From assembly GCF_900111175.1 (NCBI RefSeq), contig NZ_FOGI01000004.1, positions 186,001 through 250,000 of the forward strand: a stretch of DNA of 64,000 bases, read 5' to 3'. Source of the stretch: Actinokineospora terrae. Its GTDB lineage: Bacteria; Actinomycetota; Actinomycetes; Mycobacteriales; Pseudonocardiaceae. Numbering within the stretch: the first letter of the stretch is position 1; each line of letters begins with the position of its first letter. The translations under genes and the position numbers were made by a program. Shown here piece by piece: positions 54,047 through 61,208 of the stretch. Below the pieces are notes generated by a model, which was not told the DNA's origin, did no database searches, and was given only the letters and a program-made list of their open reading frames with translations.

Positions 54047-54883
54047 CTACCGTCGGGGGACGGGGAGGGTGGAGGTGCTGGTCACGGTGGGTGTGCGGTA
54101 CTCGGTGACCAGGAGGGCGGGCAGGTCGGCGAGGGTGTCGATGACGGGGATGCCGGGGGTGGGTGGGGCGGGGGTGTGGGCGCGGTCGAGCCAGATGCCG
54201 TGCAGGCCCGCGTCGCGGGCGCCCTGGGCGTCGTGGTCGAGGCGGTCGCCGATGTGGGCGGTGGTGGCGGGGGTGACGCCGAGTCGGTCGCAGGCGGTGT
54301 GGAAGATCACGGGGTCCGGTTTGGCCGCGCCGAGCTCGCCCGCGCTGACGACGGCGTCGAAGAAGCGCTCCAGGCCGAGGCTCGCGAGGCGCTCGCGCTG
54401 GCGGGGGCCGGAGGCGTTGGTGACCGCGGCCAGGCGCAGACCGGCGGCGCGCAGCCAGTCCAGGCAGGGCACCACGTCGGGGAAGGGGCGCCAGGCGCGG
54501 CTCATCTGGGCGAGGCGGCGGTCCTCGAGCGCGGCGACGGTATCGTCGTCGAGGTCGCGCCCGAGGTCGGCGAGGAAGGCCTTGGTGCGGGCGTGGCGCA
54601 TCGCGTCGTAGTCGAGCTCGCCCGCCACGCACAGCGCGCTGTGCTCCTCGGTGACCCGCTGCCAGGCGGGCCACAGGTCGTCGCCGCCGACCGGGACCAG
54701 GCCGATCGGGACCGAGCCGATCACCACCGAGAGCGCGGAGCGGGCCGAGCCGGTGAAGTCGATCAGGGTGTCGTCGATGTCCAGGCAGATCGCGTCGATC
54801 GCCGGCGGCTCGTGCCCGCTGTTGGCCACCACCCGCCCAGGACCGGCTGATGTGGACGGTGCTGGCACGAGCGCGGAAGTCAT
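54047..54883 (-). CDS. HAD-family hydrolase
   Basis: 278 residues. HAD motif I is ICLDIDDTLIDF (nucleophile Asp and second Asp), motif II VTNASG, motif III with Lys in GAAKPDPVIFHTAC, motif IV HIGDRLDHDAQGARDAG. An inserted helical cap (residues about 60-140) makes it a subclass I phosphatase similar to haloacid dehalogenase/phosphoglycolate-type enzymes. Substrate unknown. A Ser/Pro N-terminal extension of about 28 residues precedes the domain; a later start is possible. Confidence 0.88.
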   Translation of the reverse strand: MTSALVPAPSTSAGPGRVVANSGHEPPAIDAICLDIDDTLIDFTGSARSALSVVIGSVPIGLVPVGGDDLWPAWQRVTEEHSALCVAGELDYDAMRHARTKAFLADLGRDLDDDTVAALEDRRLAQMSRAWRPFPDVVPCLDWLRAAGLRLAAVTNASGPRQRERLASLGLERFFDAVVSAGELGAAKPDPVIFHTACDRLGVTPATTAHIGDRLDHDAQGARDAGLHGIWLDRAHTPAPPTPGIPVIDTLADLPALLVTEYRTPTVTSTSTLPVPRR

Positions 54884-55430
54884 CCAGCGAGGCTAGATCT
54901 CCGAGCGCGCCCGCCGATTCGTCTGCCCAGGTGATGTTTGGGCTTCTGACACGGTCAAGCGCGAAGCCCGCGGTACAGAGCCAAATCCCCGTTAATCGCG
55001 CCGCGGTCCGCGCTCGTTACGCGGCGTCCGCCGGGCAATCGGGTGAGAGGGCGATCACCCTCGGCCAACACCGCGGCCCCGACCTGGTGCGGACACCGTA
55101 CGGGGTGGCCCGCCCGCGCGAACAGGGCCGAAAGCCTTGTGCCGCTTGGCTGTCCAGGCCCGCCGGACAGCACCTCCCGGCCCGCGACCGGATCGGGGTT
55201 CGCCACCAGCGCGGTCACCCAAAGGAAGCGGGCGACTGCGCGCCGCCACCACTGTCCACTGTGGCCATTTGGCGCGCCCGCCACCACCACCTCGGTCGTC
55301 GAGGTGACCAACAGCGGACACCGGCGGGTCCCGGGTGGACACTTCCCGGCCGCCCGACCTGGTCCGCGGCGGTTGACCCGAACAGCCGATCCCGCTTGAC
55401 CGGCGGGCGCGGCGGGTGCATGCTCGTCTT
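54884..55430. other. gene-free stretch upstream of the FAD monooxygenase
   Basis: About 550 bp. Frames up to 118 codons exist on both strands but none has a domain, a ribosome site or codon preference over the others. No TetR-type regulator gene is seen, though the palindrome at 55432 suggests one elsewhere. Confidence 0.5.
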
Positions 55431-55447
55431 ATTCAACCAGTGTTGAA
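55396..55447 (+). promoter_or_regulatory. promoter and palindromic operator of the FAD monooxygenase gene
   Basis: TTGACC (55396-55401), 17-bp spacer, CATGCT (55419-55424), then the palindrome TTCAAC-CAGT-GTTGAA (55432-55447) at the expected transcription start, 14 bp before the ATG. The placement fits TetR-type repression. Confidence 0.6.
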
Positions 55448-55461
55448 ATCGGGGAGGGGTC

Positions 55462-56706
55462 ATGGGAGCGACAACCAGGACGACGGCGTGCGTGGTCGGC
55501 GGCGGGCCCGCGGGGATGGTGCTGGGGCTGCTGCTGGCGCGCGGCGGCGTCGAGGTGACGGTGCTGGAGAAGCACGGGGACTTCCTGCGCGACTTCCGCG
55601 GCGACACGGTCCACCCGCCCACGCTCGACCTGCTCGACGACCTCGGCCTGGGACCGGCTTTCCGCGCGCTGCCGCACCGGCTCGTCGAGCAGGTGCAGGT
55701 GCCCTTCCGCGGCGGCGCGCTGCGGGTGGCCAACCTCAAGGCGCTGCGCGGGCCGAACAACCACATCGCGATGGTCCCGCAGTGGGACCTGCTCGACCTG
55801 CTGGCGGGCGCGGCGGCCGAGGAGCCCACCTTCACCCTGCGGCGCAACACCGAGGCCGTCGGCCTGCGCTGGAGCGGCCGCAAGGTCACCGGCGTCGACT
55901 ACCGCACCAGCGACGGCGACACCGGCGCGGTCGAGGCCGACCTGGTGATCGCCTGCGACGGGCGGGGGTCGCGGCTGCGCGCCGAGGCGCACCTGGTGCC
56001 CAAGTCGTTCACCACGCCGATGGACGTGTGGTGGTTCCGGGTGCCGCGCGCCGAGAGCGACCCGGCGGGCATCGTGCCGGTGCTCAGCCCGCGGCGGGCG
56101 AGCGTGCTGATCGACCGCGGCGACTACTGGCAGGTGGCCACGCTGATCCCCAAGGGCTCGGACCCGGTGGCGCGCAACGGGCCGGTGACCGACCTGCTGC
56201 GGGACCTGGCGGCCGTGCTGCCGTGGCTGGCCGACCGGGTCGACGCGGTAGGCTCGTGGGACGAGGTGAAGACGCTGGACGTGAAGCTCGACCGGCTCAC
56301 CCGCTGGCACGTCGACGGGCTGCTCTGCCTCGGTGACGCCGCGCACGCCATGTCACCGGCGGGCGGGGTCGGGATCAACCTGGCGGTGCAGGACGCGGTG
56401 GCCGCCGCCGCGGTGCTGGCCAGGCCGCTGCGCGCGGGCACGGTGTCCACTTCGGACCTGGCGCGGGTGCGGCGCAGGCGGCTGCTGCCGACGGTGCTGG
56501 TGCAGACCATGCAGCGGGTCATCCACGAGAAGGCGCTGCGCCCCGCGCTGGAGGGCCGGGTCGACATCGCGGGGTCGACCAAGCCGCCGCTGGCGCTGCG
56601 GGTGATGGCGCGGGTGCCGCTGCTGCAGTGGCTGCCCGCGCAGCTCGTCGGGCGGGGTGTGATCACCGAGTCGACGCCGGACTTCGCCCGCAGGGCAGCT
56701 CGCTGA
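55462..56706 (+). CDS. FAD-dependent monooxygenase/oxidoreductase (PHBH-like)
   Basis: 414 residues. FAD-binding loop CVVGGGPAGMVLGLLLARGGVEVTVLE at the start, the DG motif LVIACDGRGSRLRA (about 170), and the GD motif LLCLGDAAHAMSPAGGVGINLAVQDA (about 290). This is the p-hydroxybenzoate hydroxylase class of aromatic hydroxylases; substrate unknown. ATG follows GGGAGGGG. It stands alone under a palindromic operator and ends 94 bp before repeat copy 3. Confidence 0.88.
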   Translation: MGATTRTTACVVGGGPAGMVLGLLLARGGVEVTVLEKHGDFLRDFRGDTVHPPTLDLLDDLGLGPAFRALPHRLVEQVQVPFRGGALRVANLKALRGPNNHIAMVPQWDLLDLLAGAAAEEPTFTLRRNTEAVGLRWSGRKVTGVDYRTSDGDTGAVEADLVIACDGRGSRLRAEAHLVPKSFTTPMDVWWFRVPRAESDPAGIVPVLSPRRASVLIDRGDYWQVATLIPKGSDPVARNGPVTDLLRDLAAVLPWLADRVDAVGSWDEVKTLDVKLDRLTRWHVDGLLCLGDAAHAMSPAGGVGINLAVQDAVAAAAVLARPLRAGTVSTSDLARVRRRRLLPTVLVQTMQRVIHEKALRPALEGRVDIAGSTKPPLALRVMARVPLLQWLPAQLVGRGVITESTPDFARRAAR

Positions 56707-56800
56707 GCTGGAATCCACCCAGACGGGTGACTTCTCCCTCTAGCTGGAGTGCGCGGGCTGGGTGGGGTGGTCGGGTGCGTCGTCTGGCTGGGGGTGGGGG

Positions 56801-56945
56801 GCTCGATGGGGCGGACTTGTTTCGCGCGGGGCCCCTACGACACCCGTGGCAGGACCGCAAAGCAGGGGCCGAAAAGCATGGCCCTGTCCGCGAACGACGC
56901 TACGGGCGCCGTCCCCCCACGCGAAACAAGTCCGCCCCATCGAGC
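56801..56945 (-). repeat. 145-bp palindromic repeat element, copy 3
   Basis: Best-preserved copy: 31-bp arms 56801-56831 and 56915-56945 differ at one position. The core is almost identical to copy 2 (GACACCCGTGGCAGGACCGC, AAAGCATGGCCCTGTCCGCG). It lies 16 bp after the stop of the FAH gene in that gene's direction. The GTTGG array and outer flanks of copies 1 and 2 are absent, so the 145-bp palindrome is the unit. Confidence 0.95.
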
Positions 56946-56961
56946 ATCTGGGTGGGCTTGG

Positions 56962-57732
56962 TCAGCGGTTGGCGACGGGGTTGGTGAGCGTGCCTAGGCC
57001 CTCGATGGTGACCGCGACCTCTTGGCCGGCGGTGATCGGGCCCACGCCTGCCGGGGTGCCGGTGAGGATGACGTCGCCGGGGAGCAGGGTCATGACATGG
57101 GAGATCCACTCGATGACGCTGGGGATGTCGTGCAGCAGCAGCGAGGTGCGCGAGTCCTGCTTGAGCTCGCCGTCGACGGTGGTGCGCAGGCGCAGGTCGT
57201 CGGCGTCGACGCCGGTGGTGATCCAGGGGCCGAGCGGGCAGAACGTGTCGTGCCCCTTCGCCCTGGTCCACTGGCCGTCGGCGTGCTGCTGGTCGCGCGC
57301 GGTGACGTCGTTGGCGATCGTGTAGCCGAGCACCACGTCCTTGGCCCGCGCGGCGGGCACGTCCCGGCACGGCATCCCGATGACCACCGCCAACTCCCCC
57401 TCGAAGTCCACACGGGACGAGTCGGGCGGCAGCTTGACCGCCGCACCCGGCCCGATGACGGTGGTGGACGGCTTGAGGAAGATCACCGGGTTGGCGGGCG
57501 CCTGCCCACCCATCTCCTTCGCGTGGTCGGCGTAGTTCTTGCCGACGCACACGACCTTGCTCGGCAGGATCGGCGCCAACAACCTGGTGTCGGCCAGCGG
57601 CCACCGCCGCCCGGTGAACGTGGGCTTGCCGAACGGGTGCTCGGCGACCTCGGCAGCGACCTCGGCCCCCTCATCCCCCTCGACAGTGACAAACGCGACG
57701 CCATCAGGATGGGCAATTCGAGCGATACGCAC
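56962..57732 (-). CDS. fumarylacetoacetate hydrolase family protein
   Basis: 256 residues. FAH fold: ILPSKVVCVGKNYADHAKEMG, NPVIFLKPSTTVIGPG, metal ligands in VDFEGELAVVIG, IANDVTARDQQ, KGHDTFCPLGPWI and the ending LLPGDVILTGTPAGVGPI. Relatives act on acylpyruvates or as oxaloacetate decarboxylases and isomerases. Homologous to the gene beside gltX in M. tuberculosis; here no gltX is next to it. GTG start. It ends 16 bp before repeat copy 3. Confidence 0.92.
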   Translation of the reverse strand: MRIARIAHPDGVAFVTVEGDEGAEVAAEVAEHPFGKPTFTGRRWPLADTRLLAPILPSKVVCVGKNYADHAKEMGGQAPANPVIFLKPSTTVIGPGAAVKLPPDSSRVDFEGELAVVIGMPCRDVPAARAKDVVLGYTIANDVTARDQQHADGQWTRAKGHDTFCPLGPWITTGVDADDLRLRTTVDGELKQDSRTSLLLHDIPSVIEWISHVMTLLPGDVILTGTPAGVGPITAGQEVAVTIEGLGTLTNPVANR

Positions 57733-57773
57733 GTCCCCACCCTAAGCCCAACCGCCGAGGCCGGTTCCGCGGC

Positions 57774-59441
57774 TCAAGAAGAGAGGGTGGCGCGGACGCG
57801 CATCGCCTTGTGGGCCAGTGCGTCGCACAGGGCCAGCCAGCTCGCCTCGACGATGTTCCCGTGCACGCCGACGGTGGTCCACTCGCGTTCGCGGTCGGAG
57901 GACTGGACCAGGACCCTGGTGACGGCGTCGGTGCCGTGGTCGGTGCCCCGGGGGCCGCCGCCGGAGGTGAGGATGCGGACCTTGTAGTCGGTGAGCTCCA
58001 CCTCGTCGAGCCACGGCAGGTGCGGCGACAGGGCCGTGCGCAGGGCGGCGTCGAGTGCGTGCACCGGGCCGTTGCCCTCCGCGGTGGCGATGACCCGCTG
58101 GCCGTTGACCCTGACCTTCACCGTCGCCTCGGACACCACCGAGCCGTCGCGGTCGTGGTCGAGGATGACCCGGTAGGACTCCAGTTCGAACGGGGTGACC
58201 GGGTCGGCCTCGGTGGGGTCGATGCCCGCGATCTCCTCGCGCAGCAGCAGTTCGAAGGAGGCGTCCGCCGCCTCGAACGACCAGCCGCGCGCCTCCAGGT
58301 CCTTGACCTTGCGCAGCGCGTTGGTGACCGCTTCCGGCCTGCCTGCCAGGTCAACCCCGAGCTCGTGTCCCTTGAGCTCGAGGCTGGCCCGACCGGCCAT
58401 CTCGGTGACCAGGACCCGCATGTCGTTGCCGACGGTGACCGGATCGAGGTGGTTGTAGAGCACCGGGTCGACCTTGATCGCGCTCGCGTGCAGGCCCGCC
58501 TTGTGGGCGAAGGCCGACGACCCGACATAGGCCTGGTGGGTGTCGGGTGCGATGTTGGCGATCTCGGCAAGGGCATGGGAGACCCGGGTCAGCTCGGCGA
58601 GCGCGCCGGTGGGCAACGCGTCGATGCCGAGCTTGGTCACGAGATTGCCGATGACGGCGAACAGGTCGGCGTTGCCTGCCCGTTCGCCGTAGCCGTTCGC
58701 GGTGCACTGGACGTGGCTCGCGCCAGCCTGTACCGCCGCGACGCTGTTGGCCACCGCGCAGGACGTGTCGTCCTGGCAGTGGATGCCCACCCGGAACCCG
58801 GTGCGGGCGATGACCTCGCCGACGGTCTCGGCGAGGCCCAGCGGCAACTGGCCGCCGTTGGTGTCGCACAGCACGGCCACGTCCGCGCCGGACTCCATCG
58901 CGGCGGTGAGGACCCGCAGCGAGGTGTCCGGGTCGAAGGCGTAGCCGTCGAAGAAGTGCTCGGCGTCGAGGAACACCCTGCGGCCCTCGGCGACCAGGAA
59001 CGCCACGGTGTCGCGCACCATGGCCACCGCCTCGGCCACGTCGGTGCGCAGCGCGCGCTCGATGTGCCTGCGGTCGGACTTGGCCACCAGGGTCACCACG
59101 GGCGCCTGGGAGTCGAGCAGCCCGCGCACCTGCGGGTCCTGCGCGGCGGTGGTGCCCGCGCGCCTGGTCGAGCCGAACGCGACGAGCGCGGCGTGGCGCA
59201 GGTCCAGCTCCCCCGCCGCGGCGCGGGCGAAGAACTCGGTGTCCTTGGGCATCGCGCCCGGCCAGCCGCCCTCGATGAACCCCACGCCGAGCCCGTCCAG
59301 CAGCCGCGCCACGGCGAGCTTGTCGGCCACCGAGTAGGAGATGCCCTCCCGCTGGGCGCCGTCGCGCAGGGTCGTGTCGTAGACGTGGAAGGTGTCGCCG
59401 AGCGGGGTGCCCGCGGGAACCGATCGGGCTGGGCTGGTCAC
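57774..59441 (-). CDS. cimA: (R)-citramalate synthase
   Basis: 555 residues. LeuA-like DRE-TIM enzyme joining pyruvate and acetyl-CoA to citramalate, the threonine-independent route to isoleucine. Catalytic barrel: VYDTTLRDGAQREGISYSVADK, VLCDTNGGQLPLGL, VQCTANGYGERAGNADLF, SSAFAHKAGLHASAI. The C-terminal regulatory domain is about 400-555. The metal motif, usually H-x-H-N-D, reads IHCQDDTSCAVAN, so the second His is Gln and Asn is Asp. GTG at 59439-59441 with AGGAG upstream. Controlled by the Val/Ile leader at 59502-59598. Confidence 0.88.
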   Translation of the reverse strand: MTSPARSVPAGTPLGDTFHVYDTTLRDGAQREGISYSVADKLAVARLLDGLGVGFIEGGWPGAMPKDTEFFARAAAGELDLRHAALVAFGSTRRAGTTAAQDPQVRGLLDSQAPVVTLVAKSDRRHIERALRTDVAEAVAMVRDTVAFLVAEGRRVFLDAEHFFDGYAFDPDTSLRVLTAAMESGADVAVLCDTNGGQLPLGLAETVGEVIARTGFRVGIHCQDDTSCAVANSVAAVQAGASHVQCTANGYGERAGNADLFAVIGNLVTKLGIDALPTGALAELTRVSHALAEIANIAPDTHQAYVGSSAFAHKAGLHASAIKVDPVLYNHLDPVTVGNDMRVLVTEMAGRASLELKGHELGVDLAGRPEAVTNALRKVKDLEARGWSFEAADASFELLLREEIAGIDPTEADPVTPFELESYRVILDHDRDGSVVSEATVKVRVNGQRVIATAEGNGPVHALDAALRTALSPHLPWLDEVELTDYKVRILTSGGGPRGTDHGTDAVTRVLVQSSDREREWTTVGVHGNIVEASWLALCDALAHKAMRVRATLSS

Positions 59442-59501
59442 GGTGCTGCGCTCCTTGGTGCTGCCGGGTTCTCGGGTGGGCGGTGGGGATTCCTGGCAAA
59501 C

Positions 59502-59533
59502 AAAAAGACCCCCCGCGAAGGTGCGAGAGGTCT
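59502..59533 (-). terminator. attenuator terminator of cimA
   Basis: On the minus strand AGACCTCTCGC and GCGGGGGGTCT form an 11-bp stem (some G-T pairs) followed by TTTTTG. It lies 60 nt before the cimA start and after the leader peptide, the classical layout of transcription attenuation. Confidence 0.85.
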
Positions 59534-59569
59534 GCGCGCTGGGCTCGGAAGAGGAGCTACCCAGCGCGC
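59534..59569 (-). promoter_or_regulatory. leader hairpin overlapping the leader-peptide stop
   Basis: GCGCGCTGGG (59534-59543) pairs perfectly with CCCAGCGCGC (59560-59569). The right arm lies in the last codons of the leader peptide, so a ribosome reaching the stop would block it, while one stalled on the Ile codons would leave it free. Confidence 0.7.
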
Positions 59570-59598
59570 CGGTCAATAATGATGACAACGGAAGCCAT
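59557..59598 (-). CDS. Val/Ile leader peptide of cimA
   Basis: 13 codons: M-A-S-V-V-I-I-I-D-R-R-A-G, stop TAG. Five consecutive Val/Ile codons (GTT GTC ATC ATT ATT) would stall ribosomes when isoleucine or valine is scarce. No ribosome site precedes the ATG, but CACTAT ends six bases before it with TGGACC 18 bp further up, so transcription may start at the A of ATG (leaderless), as for other actinobacterial amino-acid leaders. Confidence 0.82.
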   Translation of the reverse strand: MASVVIIIDRRAG

Positions 59599-59686
59599 GC
59601 ACCGATAGTGGCACAGTGGACTCGCCCCGGTCCACTCCACGGACCCGCCGTCCCATCGACTGGGAGCGGTTAGTGGCCGCAAACGC

Positions 59687-59721
59687 CGACGGCCGCCCCG
59701 GCAGGACCGGGGCGGCCGTCG
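59687..59721 (-). terminator. leuB terminator
   Basis: CGACGGCCGCCCCGG (59687-59701) pairs perfectly with CCGGGGCGGCCGTCG (59707-59721), 5-nt loop, then GCGTTTGCGG on the minus strand. It lies 20 nt after the leuB stop and separates leuB from the cimA leader. Confidence 0.8.
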
Positions 59722-59741
59722 CGCGTGGATCGAGTGCTTCC

Positions 59742-60779
59742 CTAGCCGGTCTTGGCGTTCGACGAGACCAGCGCGGCCAACCGGTCGCCGATGGCGAAGG
59801 TGCCGCCGGGCGAGCCGTGGTCGCGGGTGGCCAGGTCGAAGGCGACCGAGGCCTCGATGCGCCTGGCCGCCTCCACCTCGCCGAGGTGGTCGAGCAGCAG
59901 CGCCACCGACAGCACGGCGGCGGTCGGGTCGGCGATGCCCTGGCCCGCGATGTCCGGCGCGCTGCCGTGCACCGGCTCGAACATGCTCGGGTTGCGCCGG
60001 GTGATGTCGAGGTTGCCGCTGGCGGCCAGCCCGATGCCCCCGGTCACGGCCGCGGCCAGGTCGGTGAGGATGTCGCCGAAGAGGTTGTCGGTGACGATCA
60101 CGTCGAACCTGGTCGGGTCGGTGACCATGTGGATGGTGGTCGCGTCGACGTGCTGGTAGGCCACCGTCACGTCGGGGTGCTGCAGCGACACCTCCTCCAC
60201 CACCCGCGACCACAGCGAACCCGCGTGGGTCAGCACGTTCGTCTTGTGGACGAGCGTGAGGTGCTTGCGGGGGCGGGCGGAGGCGCGGGTGAACGCGTCG
60301 CGCACCACCCGCTCGACGCCGAAGGAGGTGTTGACGCTCACCTCGGTGGCGATCTCGTGCGGAGTGTCCTTTCGCAACAGTCCACCGTTGCCAGCGTAGA
60401 GGCCCTCGGTCCCCTCCCTGACGACGATCATGTCGATCTCGCCTGGGTCGGCGATCGGGCTCTTCACGCCGGGGTAGAGGCGCGCCGGGCGCAGGTTCAC
60501 GTGGTGGTCGAGCTCGAAGCGCAGCCGCAGCAGCAGGCCGCGCTCGAGGATGCCGCTGGGCACCGAGGGGTCCCCGACCGCGCCGAGCAGGATCGCGTCG
60601 TGCTCGCGCAACTCGGCGAGCACGGACTCCGGCAGCAGCTCCCCGGTCGCGTGCCACCGCGCCGCGCCGAGGTCGTATCGGGTGATCTCCGCGGTCGGAA
60701 CGACCTCACCGAGCACCTTCAGTGCCTCGGCGATCACTTCCGGCCCGATCCCGTCACCTGGGATCACCGCGAGCCGCAT
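59742..60779 (-). CDS. leuB: 3-isopropylmalate dehydrogenase
   Basis: 345 residues. Third step of leucine synthesis. Seen: [110 protein letters not shown] and GTFAIGD at the end. ATG at 60777-60779 follows GGGAGGTGTGTGC; a longer frame exists but has no better site. Upstream 137 bp before the serA terminator holds its promoter. Confidence 0.96.
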   Translation of the reverse strand: MRLAVIPGDGIGPEVIAEALKVLGEVVPTAEITRYDLGAARWHATGELLPESVLAELREHDAILLGAVGDPSVPSGILERGLLLRLRFELDHHVNLRPARLYPGVKSPIADPGEIDMIVVREGTEGLYAGNGGLLRKDTPHEIATEVSVNTSFGVERVVRDAFTRASARPRKHLTLVHKTNVLTHAGSLWSRVVEEVSLQHPDVTVAYQHVDATTIHMVTDPTRFDVIVTDNLFGDILTDLAAAVTGGIGLAASGNLDITRRNPSMFEPVHGSAPDIAGQGIADPTAAVLSVALLLDHLGEVEAARRIEASVAFDLATRDHGSPGGTFAIGDRLAALVSSNAKTG

Positions 60780-60916
60780 GCACACACCTCCCGGATATCG
60801 GCCCGAACTGTCAGGGCCTGGTAGTCGAGGGAAGGCTACCGGGAAGTCGTCCGGTCGCCGCATCTCGCCACCCCTCTGGGTGGCGATTCGTGGTCACAGC
60901 GCCCCCCGGCTGACAC

Positions 60917-60963
60917 GAACGGTGCCCGGATCGGTTGTCGACCAACCGATCCGGGCACCGTTC
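60917..60963. terminator. 21-bp perfect hairpin between leuB and the serA repeats
   Basis: Arms 60917-60937 and 60943-60963 are perfect complements (GAACGGTGCCCGG...), 5-nt loop. Likely the end of serA transcription after the 58-bp repeats. No T-run on either side. Confidence 0.75.
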
Positions 60964-61034
60964 ACCGCGTGCCGGGCGTCCCAGCCCGTGGACGACCCGG
61001 GCGCGCCGCGGAGCTGGTAGTAGGTGAGGCCCGC

Positions 61035-61208
61035 TCAGCCGAAGTCGACCGAGCGCACTGTGTTCTCCCCGGGGTCGAGCAGGAGGGCAGGCTCAGCCGA
61101 AGTCGACCGAGCGCACTGTGTTCTCCCCGGGGTCGAGCAGGAGGGCAGGCTCAGCCGAAGTCGACCGAGCGCACTGTGTTCTCCCCGGGGTCGAGCAGGA
61201 GGGCAGGC
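61035..61208 (-). repeat. 58-bp tandem repeat, 3 copies, copied from the serA 3' end
   Basis: TCAGCCGAAGTCGAC recurs at 61035, 61093, 61151 and, as the real serA stop, 61209, exactly 58 bp apart. On the minus strand each unit holds the last serA codons (GTGCGCTC(G/C)GTCGACTTC, then GGC TGA) and about 35 bp of following sequence. The three downstream copies are practically identical; the genuine end differs by G/C in one codon. Confidence 0.96.

Noticed and set aside
54955..55311. 118-codon minus-strand frame upstream of the FAD monooxygenase
   Set aside because: No ribosome site, no recognisable domain, competing frames of similar length on the other strand.
61035..61208. Possible CRISPR array
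   Set aside because: Units are directly adjacent with no unique spacers and derive from the serA 3' end; no cas genes are present.
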